This document shows, piece after piece, positions 9,928 to 18,061 of a stretch of DNA of 49,600 bases (position 1 is the first letter of the stretch; the number at the start of each line of letters is the position of its first letter). The DNA is from Candidatus Mediterraneibacter intestinigallinarum (GTDB lineage: Bacteria > Bacillota > Clostridia > Lachnospirales > Lachnospiraceae): assembly GCA_019119265.1 (NCBI GenBank), contig DWXI01000077.1, positions 1 to 49,600 of the forward strand, in the 5' to 3' direction. The position numbers and the translations under genes were made by a program. Under the pieces are notes generated by a model. That model saw only the letters and a list, made by a program, of their open reading frames with translations, was not told where the DNA came from and did not search any database.

Positions 9928-10213
9928 ATCTATCGGGGCTCCTGCCCCGGCATTAAACCACCGATGGCTGGTCCGAAGTCCGGCAGGAAGAAGTGCGACG
10001 GGTGCCGTGGATGTTGTTTGACAAGTTTTCCTGGTTTTTAATGTGAAAACCTGAAGGTCTGGCTCCGGCCGGACGTCCTAGTAAACTTTGCACCTGGCCA
10101 CTGGCCAGAAAGGAGACATGTGAATGCCTATGATTGAATAGAATATCCCCTGGGTTTTCAGCCGGTTCCCCGCACAGCTTAATCGAACCGCCCACGGCAC
10201 ACTTTGTAAAGAG

Positions 10214-10453
10214 GTGACTGAAATGTTTAATAAAGAACTTCTGAAGAAATACATGGATAGGCATGGAGATCAGAATAAGGATCTGGCCGCCTATCTCGGA
10301 ATGTCTGCGCCCAACTTTTCCACCATCTGGAACGGAAGGCAGCAGTTTAATGTGAAGCACATCCGGCTGATCGCGATCCGGTACTCACTGGATCCGCAGC
10401 TCGTGTGGGATATCTTTCTTTTCCCGGAGAATTCAAAAAGCCAGGAGCCGTAG
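10214..10453 (+). CDS. small HTH (Cro/CI-like) protein
   Basis: KKYMDRHGDQNKDLAAYLGMSAPNFSTIWNGRQQFNVKHIRLIAIRYSLDPQLVWDIFL. Confidence 0.75.
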   Translation: MTEMFNKELLKKYMDRHGDQNKDLAAYLGMSAPNFSTIWNGRQQFNVKHIRLIAIRYSLDPQLVWDIFLFPENSKSQEP

Positions 10454-10472
10454 CCCCTGGCTTGTCTTTTTT
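10439..10472 (+). terminator. intrinsic terminator
   Basis: AGCCAGG (10439-10445) / CCTGGCT (10456-10462) followed by TGTCTTTTTT. Confidence 0.75.
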
Positions 10473-11910
10473 ATTTGACTCTTATCTTCTGTCCTACATA
10501 GATCAGGTTTGCATTCGCGATCCCGTTCCATGACTGGAGCTGCTTCACGGTTGTTCCGTACTTTTCCGCAAGCTCCGACAGGGTATCTCCCGGCTGAACC
10601 TTGTAGTATGTAGGCGTGGATCCGCTGCCCTTGAGCTGCCGGTTGACTTCCGCCTGGACTGCAGATGGATCGTATCCCTCCGCTGCCAGCTTCTTTCTTC
10701 TCTCCGGATCGTTTCCATATTTGCCCGCTATGACGTCCTTGGCCACCTCTGCGATGCTCTTTGAAGGCTTCGCATTGTTCTGCTTCAGGATCGCGTTCAC
10801 GCGCTTCTGGACCTCGTTCGGATCGTAGCCCATGGCCGCCAGAGCCTTAGATCTCTCCGGATTGTTTCCGTATACGCCCTTGATCACATCCTGGGCGATC
10901 TCGTCCACGCTCTTCGGAGGTGTCGGGGTGGAAGGAACGGAGCTGCCACCAGATGCGTACTTCGGCCGCGCATATCCTCTGATGTATCCCCATCCCACCG
11001 GGATCTGGCGTCTTGCGACTGCCTCTCCCTTGTTTCCTTCGATCAGCGTGATCGTACCTCCGGACACGCTCTCGACGTATCCGATGTGATCGCTGTATCC
11101 GTCGTTCGGCTGCGTGGAGTCATCCCAGTTATACACGATAACGTCTCCAGGCTTCGGAGTGATGGTGCCGTCTTCGATCCAGATCCCTTTTGCCTTGAAG
11201 ATTTCAACGTGCTTTTCGCATCCGCACTCGGTTCCGATCAGGTCAACTGCTCCGGCTTTGATTGCAGCGGCAGAAACGGTGGTGTCGCACCATTCGTCTG
11301 TGTACTTGACTGCATACCCTCTGGCCAGCGGCTTGTGACTGTTGTACAGATCAATGATCTGTTTATGCTTTCCGTTTGCCTCACTGTATCCGATCCATGA
11401 TCTCATGACGTTCAGTACGTCCTGCGCTGTTGCTCCCATCGTATTTCCTCCTTCTCCATCATACTGGGTAAGGTTGTACTGCCTTACCAGGTCCATGTTG
11501 TTCTCCACGTATGTGGAGCTTGTTGCATATCCGTCTACCTTGATCGTCTCCAGGTACTGCTGCGGATCCGTGATCCCTTTCAGATTCTGATAGCGTTCAA
11601 GCTGGATAAATTCGAAGTATCCCTTTACGCCTTCCTCCATGCTGGAGTAGACCCGGAAGTTGTCCTTGATCTCCGTCAGCGTTCCCGGCTGGTATTCTTC
11701 CTGGGTGGTCATGTTGACGGAGGGGCCTGTCCACTTGGTTCCGCACTTCATTCCGAAGTAATTATGGTATTTTGCAGCGAGCTCCGATTCTCCCCAGCCG
11801 CTCTCATTAATCGCCTGGGCAATGATCGCGCTGTGGCACTTGATGCCATATCCCGGTGCGTACTTCTGAACGAGTGCAGCGATTGAAGAAATAAATTCCT
11901 GCTTTGTCAT
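10471..11910 (-). CDS. multidomain phage endolysin: glucosaminidase + CHAP-like amidase/endopeptidase + two CW_7 (Cpl-7) repeats + LysM
   Basis: N-term [28 protein letters not shown]; central [14 protein letters not shown]...[10 protein letters not shown]...DHIGYVESV; repeats [31 protein letters not shown] and [32 protein letters not shown]-term [44 protein letters not shown]. Confidence 0.92.
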   Translation of the reverse strand: MTKQEFISSIAALVQKYAPGYGIKCHSAIIAQAINESGWGESELAAKYHNYFGMKCGTKWTGPSVNMTTQEEYQPGTLTEIKDNFRVYSSMEEGVKGYFEFIQLERYQNLKGITDPQQYLETIKVDGYATSSTYVENNMDLVRQYNLTQYDGEGGNTMGATAQDVLNVMRSWIGYSEANGKHKQIIDLYNSHKPLARGYAVKYTDEWCDTTVSAAAIKAGAVDLIGTECGCEKHVEIFKAKGIWIEDGTITPKPGDVIVYNWDDSTQPNDGYSDHIGYVESVSGGTITLIEGNKGEAVARRQIPVGWGYIRGYARPKYASGGSSVPSTPTPPKSVDEIAQDVIKGVYGNNPERSKALAAMGYDPNEVQKRVNAILKQNNAKPSKSIAEVAKDVIAGKYGNDPERRKKLAAEGYDPSAVQAEVNRQLKGSGSTPTYYKVQPGDTLSELAEKYGTTVKQLQSWNGIANANLIYVGQKIRVK

Positions 11911-11920
11911 TGCTTCTCAT

Positions 11921-11953
11921 CCTCCTGATCAGGAGGGGTTTGATCCCCTCCTG
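11921..11953 (-). promoter_or_regulatory. hairpin pair at the endolysin ribosome-binding site
   Basis: CAGGAGGGG (11930-11938)/CCCCTCCTG (11945-11953) stem, overlapping 16-bp palindrome CCTCCTGATCAGGAGG (11921-11936) that contains the Shine-Dalgarno. Confidence 0.5.
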
Positions 11954-11955
11954 GG

Positions 11956-12282
11956 TTATTTCTTGCTGTATTTTGTACGGTTCCAGATCTCCGAGAGTTT
12001 CTCCCAGCCTCCTGTGGCTACCAGGTAAACGAGGAATGCTGCGATAACTGCGGCGATAAAGTAATACCAAACAATCGCGATCTGAAGGATGGCCAGGCAG
12101 ATGATCGGAACTGCGACCAGGCACAGGATGATGGAAATGACCAGCGCCACGATGTTGGTCTGGACGTTCTTCAGTCCCGGCATCTCTTTGATGACCTGTG
12201 TGATCGCGCTCACGAAGAAGGCAAGGATGCCGATCGCGATGAGTGCGTATGTGATGTACTGCATAATAATTTCAGTGTTCAT
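11956..12282 (-). CDS. phage holin-like membrane protein
   Basis: Three hydrophobic segments from MNTEIIMQYITYALIAIGILAFFV...; next to endolysin. Likely start at 12282. Confidence 0.75.
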   Translation of the reverse strand: MNTEIIMQYITYALIAIGILAFFVSAITQVIKEMPGLKNVQTNIVALVISIILCLVAVPIICLAILQIAIVWYYFIAAVIAAFLVYLVATGGWEKLSEIWNRTKYSKK

Positions 12283-12293
12283 GATTTTTCCTC

Positions 12294-12611
12294 CTACATA
12301 ATTCCTATCTGTGCGAATAAATATCCCACGATAATGCTGATTATTGAAGTTACGAGATGGCCGACGACCTTCCTCCACATCTGTCCATCTCGGGATTCCA
12401 GAGCTTCCAGTTTCTGGCCCTGCTCTTTCTGGACGTCGGTCATATTCTGCATATTGGTGGCGAGCTTTTCTATTGATACCGTAAGTTCACCGATCCTCTT
12501 GACGGTCTCCTCGAGGATTGAAAGCCTTTTATTTGTCCTGTCATGATCCTCTTCCATGCGCCTACGGAATTCTTCGTGCTCGCCCCTGCTTATTGGTGAT
12601 TGCAGATCCAT
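12294..12611 (-). CDS. XhlA-like holin/hemolysin accessory protein
   Basis: Coiled-coil N-terminus and single C-terminal TM segment (VVGHLVTSIISIIVGYLFAQIGIM). Confidence 0.7.
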   Translation of the reverse strand: MDLQSPISRGEHEEFRRRMEEDHDRTNKRLSILEETVKRIGELTVSIEKLATNMQNMTDVQKEQGQKLEALESRDGQMWRKVVGHLVTSIISIIVGYLFAQIGIM

Positions 12612-12816
12612 GTTCCCATTCTCCTTTCCACCTGCAGTGGCTGCACGGATGCTGGGATAGAGGAATGTGGTACCACCGGCACTCCGAGCACTTCCCGCTG
12701 TCCGTGCAGTTCCTGTCGCATTCTTTCAGGTACTTCCTGCAGGAGAAGTCTCCGTGCGCACAAGAAAAATGATCTTTTAGCTTTGCTCTTCCCATCCGTA
12801 TACTCCTGGCTCCCAT
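12562..12816 (-). CDS. small cysteine-rich hypothetical protein
   Basis: Many Cys/His (CAHGDFSCRKYLKECDRNCTDSGKCSECRWYH); overlaps start of the downstream gene. Confidence 0.4.
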   Translation of the reverse strand: MGARSIRMGRAKLKDHFSCAHGDFSCRKYLKECDRNCTDSGKCSECRWYHIPLSQHPCSHCRWKGEWEHGSAITNKQGRARRIP

Positions 12817-13193
12817 GTGTTCGCATTGACTGTGCTGATCCAGTGCTTTTCATTATGCGAAACCTTGGCGCCCAGGGGATAGGCGTCGTGAGCTCCTCCT
12901 GGCTGTCTCCATTCCGGCCACTCCTCTGCAGGATCGGAGCATGCCACCCACAGGGACGGTGCGCTGCCTGGCGACCAGCTTTCCTGGGATGTGTGCGGGC
13001 TAATACAGTGCCAGAGCTGGCCTGCGTATCTGACAATGACCGGCTGGCCCTCCTCCGCGTTTCCGTAGTCTACGCTGTCCTTGCTCCATTCCGGATACAT
13101 TCCAGGCATATTTGCGGCCTGGTCATCGCTCATGCTCTGTGCAGAGATCATATTGAGGCGTCTCGCCTCCAGAGCTTTTGTTTTTCTGCTCAT
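12777..13193 (-). CDS. phage protein with carbohydrate-binding (ChiA1-type) module
   Basis: AYPLGAKVSHNEKHWISTVNANTWEPGVYGWEE pattern; next to tail fiber region. Confidence 0.65.
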   Translation of the reverse strand: MSRKTKALEARRLNMISAQSMSDDQAANMPGMYPEWSKDSVDYGNAEEGQPVIVRYAGQLWHCISPHTSQESWSPGSAPSLWVACSDPAEEWPEWRQPGGAHDAYPLGAKVSHNEKHWISTVNANTWEPGVYGWEEQS

Positions 13194-13194
13194 A

Positions 13195-13716
13195 CTACTT
13201 GTCCTCCTCTCCGATCAATACATCCAGGGCTTCGTCGGCCGGATCCGGATCTGCTTTCTCGATTGTCGGTCTGACTGGCCACTCTACCTCGTAAGGGAAC
13301 CCGTCCTGCTCTGTGATGTCTCTCAACTGCTGCCGGTAGGTTCTAAGTTCCGACCTGCTCTTCGCGCTGATCGGAGCATCGATGGTCTGTGTCCAGTCGA
13401 TTTCCTCGAGAAGCTTGTTCCTGGTGTTCCGAACTTCTTCAGCCGTTGCATCTTCTTCAGCTTTTTTAGCTGCCGCGAGCCACGCTTCCTTGTTCTCCTC
13501 AATGATGCCCTCCAGGCCCTCGCTGTAGGTCGCCTGGGCTTCGTAACGGTCGAAGGTGAAGTATTCCTCGCCTTCCGCGTTCTCGCCCTCTGCAGGCCTT
13601 GTGAGCGGCCCCTGGATGTTATCGTAGAAGATTACCGTGCACGGTCTTCCCGGAGTCTTTGGGATTGCTTCCACTTCAAACTCCACAGACGGCCTGATGT
13701 TGCTTTCTGTTTTCAT
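13195..13716 (-). CDS. tail fiber assembly / phage tail APC-like protein
   Basis: RNKLLEEIDWTQTIDAPISAKSRSELRTYRQQLRDITEQDGFPYEVEWPVRP. Confidence 0.7.
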   Translation of the reverse strand: MKTESNIRPSVEFEVEAIPKTPGRPCTVIFYDNIQGPLTRPAEGENAEGEEYFTFDRYEAQATYSEGLEGIIEENKEAWLAAAKKAEEDATAEEVRNTRNKLLEEIDWTQTIDAPISAKSRSELRTYRQQLRDITEQDGFPYEVEWPVRPTIEKADPDPADEALDVLIGEEDK

Positions 13717-14803
13717 GGCTGATTACTCCTTTCAGTTTCTTAATATTTACAAAGGGGCGCACGTACTTGTCCCAGAAGTCATGCGAGTCGGAGTTCTGAA
13801 TATATCCCATGTAGCTCACCATTCCGGAAGCGTTCGTAAGTGAAATATAATCTTTCTTGGCTATGGTCCGAGCCTTCCGGCTAATCCTGAACATGATAGA
13901 CTTCCGGATCGTGGTCCATCCTTTGTGGAACCTGAACCCTAAGAAGTCCAGCGGGCGTATGTTCAGGTGAAAGACCTGCCAGTTTTCTTTCACTTTCATG
14001 AGGAGTTTTCCTGCCTCCTCCTCGATCATCCGGAGCGCGCTGTGCAGCCTCCGTTTGCTGTTGTCAAACAGGACCATGTCGTCCACGTATCTGGTATAAT
14101 GCTTCACTCCGCTTTCCTCTGCGATCTTGTGATCCAGATCCTGAAAGAAGAAATTGCAGAACCATGGGGAGGTGTAAAGCCCGACCGGGAGTCCTACAGC
14201 GATCGATTCCGGAAGCATCTCTCCTCCGGTCGCCATTGGCTGCTGGAAGCTCGCGATCAGGCGGTAGCTTAACCGCAGGAACTTCTGATCCTTGATCCTC
14301 TTCTGCAGCTTCTCCCTCAGTTTCTCATGGCTCATCGTTGGGTAGCATTTCTTTATATCCAGCTTCAGGACTTTGCTGGTCCCTTTCGGATCCGTCCGGA
14401 TCCATTTCTCGATGGCCTTCTTTGCTCCGTCTGTTCCTTTTCCGGGAACGCAGCCGCAGCTATGCGGGTATGCTCCATGCATCACAACTTCTGAAAACAC
14501 CTGTATGTATGCGTGATGGATGCACTGATCCGGATAAAATCTCGGCACCGCAATAACGCGCTTCTTTCTTACGATTCCGTCGTTGATGCCTCTGATTGTG
14601 TAAGGGCTTGGGATGAAGGTCTCATCGTCTAACATTTTCTGAATTTTCAGAGCGTATCCATCTACATCCTCCAGGATCCTCTGGACGGATCGCCGCTTCG
14701 ACTTTCTCTTTGCGGCCCTTCTGATGGCTGTCTTTATGTTGTCCAGATCGCGTACACGCTCGAAAAGGTACCCGATCCGCTTCGTGTAATGTATTGGTTC
14801 CAT
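13676..14803 (-). CDS. DGR-type reverse transcriptase
   Basis: RT motifs FIPSPY, VLKLDIKKCYPTMSH, VGLPVGLYTSPWFCNFFFQDLDH, catalytic YVDDMVLF, LDFLGFRF; adjacent TR/VR pair. Start MEPIHY at 14803 has an AAGGA SD; the longer 14896 start would run through the structured spacer. Confidence 0.95.
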   Translation of the reverse strand: MEPIHYTKRIGYLFERVRDLDNIKTAIRRAAKRKSKRRSVQRILEDVDGYALKIQKMLDDETFIPSPYTIRGINDGIVRKKRVIAVPRFYPDQCIHHAYIQVFSEVVMHGAYPHSCGCVPGKGTDGAKKAIEKWIRTDPKGTSKVLKLDIKKCYPTMSHEKLREKLQKRIKDQKFLRLSYRLIASFQQPMATGGEMLPESIAVGLPVGLYTSPWFCNFFFQDLDHKIAEESGVKHYTRYVDDMVLFDNSKRRLHSALRMIEEEAGKLLMKVKENWQVFHLNIRPLDFLGFRFHKGWTTIRKSIMFRISRKARTIAKKDYISLTNASGMVSYMGYIQNSDSHDFWDKYVRPFVNIKKLKGVISHENRKQHQAVCGV

Positions 14804-14995
14804 GGTATTCCTTATCTCTTTGTTAGCCTCACCGGCTTTCCAGCTTGGTACTAACCGGTGCCATTTACGGCTCATTTTCACCAAGGGGTGAGGCACCAGG
14901 ATGTCCTGGCGTCAGCCTTTCGGCTGCGGATGAAGGTACGGCAGATCTATACCAAAAATTGAGAGAAATGCCAAAAGTGAGATAAATAACAAAGT
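14804..14995 (-). ncRNA. structured spacer between TR and RT (candidate functional part of DGR RNA)
   Basis: CAGCC-GAAA-GGCTG hairpin (minus strand, 14926-14913), CCAGGA-CA-TCCTGG hairpin (14909-14896), pairing GCCTCACC / GGTGAGGC further along. Confidence 0.55.
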
Positions 14996-15103
14996 GGGCG
15001 CCCGACGATGTTCCAGTTGGAATTCGCCGCGGAGTTGTTGCAGTTGCGGTAGAACGGCCCAGCATTCGTGCCGTTGTCCACGTTACCACCAGAGATAACC
15101 ACC
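14996..15103 (-). repeat. DGR template repeat (TR)
   Basis: 108 bp, aligned without gaps to 15272-15379; 14 mismatches, 13 at TR coding-strand adenines; ends in GC-rich ATCGTCGGGCGCCC. Confidence 0.95.
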
Positions 15104-15220
15104 GGACGCGCGTATCTTCATCCCCTATATTCAAGTTTGCGAGTTACCTGTTCATTTCAAAGAGGGCGCTCCGGCGGACATGATATTGCTCTTCAGTTCC
15201 TTTGCCCGCCGGAAGGTGCG

Positions 15221-15239
15221 CGGGGGAGGAAATCCCCCG
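15221..15239. promoter_or_regulatory. hairpin/cruciform downstream of the VR (DGR target-recognition element)
   Basis: Perfect 7-bp stem CGGGGGA (15221-15227)/TCCCCCG (15233-15239) with GGAAA loop, 17 bp past the fiber stop codon. Confidence 0.75.
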
Positions 15240-15255
15240 GTCCCCCTCGAAATGG

Positions 15256-17145
15256 TTACTTTCTGTATTGAGGGCGCCCGACGATGCTCCAGCTGGAATA
15301 CGCCGCGGAGTAGAGGCAGTTGCGGGCGAACGGCCCAGCAATCGTGCCGAAGGCCACGATACCACCAGAGAAAACCACCTCTCCGCCTTCGGCCTGATAG
15401 TAATAATCGCAGAAGTATGTCGTGGATGCAGCGCCTACTTCTTCAGCGACCTCGATCTCCGGATGCTCTCTGTCGTATCCGAATTTCTTAACGTATCCAT
15501 TCTCCTGCGGAGCCTTGTGCGCTACCGGATAGTAGTCTCCGTCGTACTTCTTGTCTGCGTAGCTTGATCTCTTTCCGCAGTAGTAATGCTGCCACTTGTT
15601 GATGTTGACGCCATCTCTGAACTGCCATCCATTTCCATACCAGTCCTCGATGTACAGGAACCTCATGTGCGTCCGGCCATCCACGCCTTCGCATCTTCCG
15701 TTCGCCTCCATCATGTCGATTGTGGCGCCAGTTTTCTGCACGCAGGACCACAGGCAGTGGTCGGTCGTGATATTGACCGGTTCACCGTCGAAGTGAACGC
15801 AGCTTGCGGATCCCACTTCGGTGGATGCTACGATCTGCGTGATCGTTCTGTCGATGCAGACCGTGGAGTATCCGACATCTGTTCCGATTCCGATGCCATC
15901 GCCGACCTTGAACTTCGCCGCATACGTGTCTTTCACTGTGATGTAGTTGACGCCATCTCTGGCCTGCAGAGCCATTCCGTCCGCCTTGTTATAAGGCATT
16001 TCAGAGAGACCCTTTCCGATGACCGCCTGGGCGTTGCTATTCGCGAACATGACCAGATACAGCTGATCCAGGGCGTGCATTCCCCATACATCGTCCAGGC
16101 TCCATCCGGTTCCTTTGGCTGTGCAAAGCGTCCGGAGCTGTGCTCTAGTCTTGTTATGAAGCGGATACACGCCTGCCTTACTCTCCAGCTTCGTTTCGTC
16201 CTCTGAAAGCGATCCGTTGAAGATCGGGAGGTATGCCTTCTGTTTGATCACATCCCCATCGATGAAGAGCGGATGAATGTGCAATCCATCAACCGGTCCG
16301 GCGGAGATCCATCTGTATTCCCACTCGATGCCATCCTCATCCTCCTCGAAGTATCTGTCCGAATAGAAGATCGGCAGCTCCACCATCACATCCCCGTTGC
16401 TTCCGTCCCACTGGAAGTTCGCGTCTCCCATGTAGGCGGTCACATCGCCTGCCTCTGAAAGGTTACACGGGATTGCCTTGTTGTACGGGTATACGGATGC
16501 CATGAAGTCATTTCTTACGGTCTCAGCGCCAACGGCAGCCCCTGCCACGAGACCCTCTGCGTCTCCGATCCGTTCCCATGCCGTAGAGGATGCAGACGTC
16601 TTTCTTCTGACTCCGTACTTCTTTGAACGGTACTGCTCAACCTTTGTCACTCTTTCCTCCAGGGCCTCCAGGTCTTCCTGCAGGGCGAGAGCTCCTCCGG
16701 AATTGATCGTCACATTTTCCGCATTGGCCACTTCCAGGTAGTAGCTCATGTTGATCACGGAAGGAATGATTCCGTTGTATGCCGGCATGTAGTCCGATGT
16801 GCTTGCTGTTGCGATGGAGTACAGGACCTCGCCCCCGTCATTGCTCTTTGCAAAGATACCGAACTCTTTGATCTCGTATCCGCTTTCCAGCTCAAAATCG
16901 GAGCCTTTGTTCGTGATCGCGATCTTCAGGATGAGGGTATTGGTCGCGCTGATCTCCTTGTCTGAAATCGGGAAGGTCTGCTTCGGCGCCTTCAGGGCTG
17001 CCCTCTGTTCCAGGTTCTCGCTTCCGGAGTAGCTTCCGGATCCGGTCTGAGCTTTTGTGATGTGGATCGCTGTCTGCCCAGCCTGCGCCTGCGCCAGGAG
17101 CGCTTTTCCTGCTTCTGTCAGTTTACTTGGGTTCCAGATTAACAT
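15256..17145 (-). CDS. phage tail fiber protein, DGR target
   Basis: N-terminus resembles tail-collar fiber proteins (DUF3751-like); C-terminus VVFSGGIVAFGTIAGPFARNCLYSAAYSSWSIVGRPQYRK is a DGR-type C-type-lectin-like variable region. Confidence 0.9.
   Translation of the reverse strand: MLIWNPSKLTEAGKALLAQAQAGQTAIHITKAQTGSGSYSGSENLEQRAALKAPKQTFPISDKEISATNTLILKIAITNKGSDFELESGYEIKEFGIFAKSNDGGEVLYSIATASTSDYMPAYNGIIPSVINMSYYLEVANAENVTINSGGALALQEDLEALEERVTKVEQYRSKKYGVRRKTSASSTAWERIGDAEGLVAGAAVGAETVRNDFMASVYPYNKAIPCNLSEAGDVTAYMGDANFQWDGSNGDVMVELPIFYSDRYFEEDEDGIEWEYRWISAGPVDGLHIHPLFIDGDVIKQKAYLPIFNGSLSEDETKLESKAGVYPLHNKTRAQLRTLCTAKGTGWSLDDVWGMHALDQLYLVMFANSNAQAVIGKGLSEMPYNKADGMALQARDGVNYITVKDTYAAKFKVGDGIGIGTDVGYSTVCIDRTITQIVASTEVGSASCVHFDGEPVNITTDHCLWSCVQKTGATIDMMEANGRCEGVDGRTHMRFLYIEDWYGNGWQFRDGVNINKWQHYYCGKRSSYADKKYDGDYYPVAHKAPQENGYVKKFGYDREHPEIEVAEEVGAASTTYFCDYYYQAEGGEVVFSGGIVAFGTIAGPFARNCLYSAAYSSWSIVGRPQYRK
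15272..15379 (-). repeat. DGR variable repeat (VR) inside the tail fiber 3' end
   Basis: Matches TR except at adenine positions; encodes the last ~36 codons before PQYRK-stop. Confidence 0.95.
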
Positions 17146-17146
17146 T

Positions 17147-18061
17147 TCAATGTTCCTCCTTTATGAAAGTATTTGCTATAATGGCCACGCCCCTCTGCGC
17201 TTTCAGGACCTTTCCCTTCGCGGTTGCGCTTCCGGTCGTGTCATTTGTAACTGTCGAGCGGCTGCTTTCTGCCGCTCCCATGGTCGCGATGTTTTCCCGG
17301 ATCCTTGTCTCTGCGCTGCCCTGCAGTTCGTTCGTAACATACGAAGCAGGAACGCCTGTTGTGATCGGGATCGCGGCATGATGGAGATGGTTCTCTGTAT
17401 TGGCATCTCCGATCGTGTGGTTCAGGACCACTGTTTCCGGCGCGGTTACAAATAATAATGCACCATATCTGCTTGCCGGCCGGATATCTGAGTCTCCTCT
17501 CAAAAGGTTCAGCGTCGTGCTTTCCTGGGTGGCCACATGGAAGATTGCGGCATGCATCGCTGAATGAAGCTCCCTCTCGATTACGACTCTTCGTATGTGG
17601 GATCTGACGTTCTTTACCCTCCGGATGATATTAGTCAGCCGCTCCATGACGTCTTCTGTCATGATCGCTGATGTGATAATATCGAACGTTCCCCTCGTGT
17701 ACGGAGGCTCTGTGTAGTCCGGCCATTCGACGATCTTTCCGGTTCCGAATATAACCTCGATCATCTCAGCGACCGCCGGAACGGTGCCGGCCTTGGTGTA
17801 CCACAGCATGGTCTTCTTTATGATCTCCCTCTTCTGCTCGATCGGCAGGTCCTGACTGTAGTACATGGTTCTCAGCTCCACGGCCAGGTAGTCCAGGACT
17901 CCTTCGTCGAGCTTGTCGATGTCGCTGTAGCACTTGGTCTTGTCTGCTTTTTCCTTCAGAAGGATGATTGCATTCTTCAGGGCGTAGCTCAGAGCGAGGA
18001 ACTCCGGAGACTTCTGATCCGGCCATAGATCCGCCAGTTCTCCCTCGTAGAATTTAATCAT
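17147..18061 (-). CDS. phage tail protein I (P2 gpI-like)
   Basis: MIKFYEGELADLWPDQKSPEFLALSYALKNAIILLKEKADKTKCYSDIDKLDEGVLDYLAVELR...; follows gpJ-like gene. Confidence 0.8.
   Translation of the reverse strand: MIKFYEGELADLWPDQKSPEFLALSYALKNAIILLKEKADKTKCYSDIDKLDEGVLDYLAVELRTMYYSQDLPIEQKREIIKKTMLWYTKAGTVPAVAEMIEVIFGTGKIVEWPDYTEPPYTRGTFDIITSAIMTEDVMERLTNIIRRVKNVRSHIRRVVIERELHSAMHAAIFHVATQESTTLNLLRGDSDIRPASRYGALLFVTAPETVVLNHTIGDANTENHLHHAAIPITTGVPASYVTNELQGSAETRIRENIATMGAAESSRSTVTNDTTGSATAKGKVLKAQRGVAIIANTFIKEEH

Noticed and set aside
13676-14803. RT as a group II intron or defence (DRT/Abi) reverse transcriptase
   Set aside because: No maturase/endonuclease domain seen; the adenine-biased TR/VR pair next to it is decisive for a DGR.
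14865-15134. ORFs reading through TR (14865-15134) and VR/hairpin (15144-15365)
   Set aside because: They are out of frame with the fiber, cover the non-coding TR and hairpin, and resemble each other only because TR and VR are repeats.
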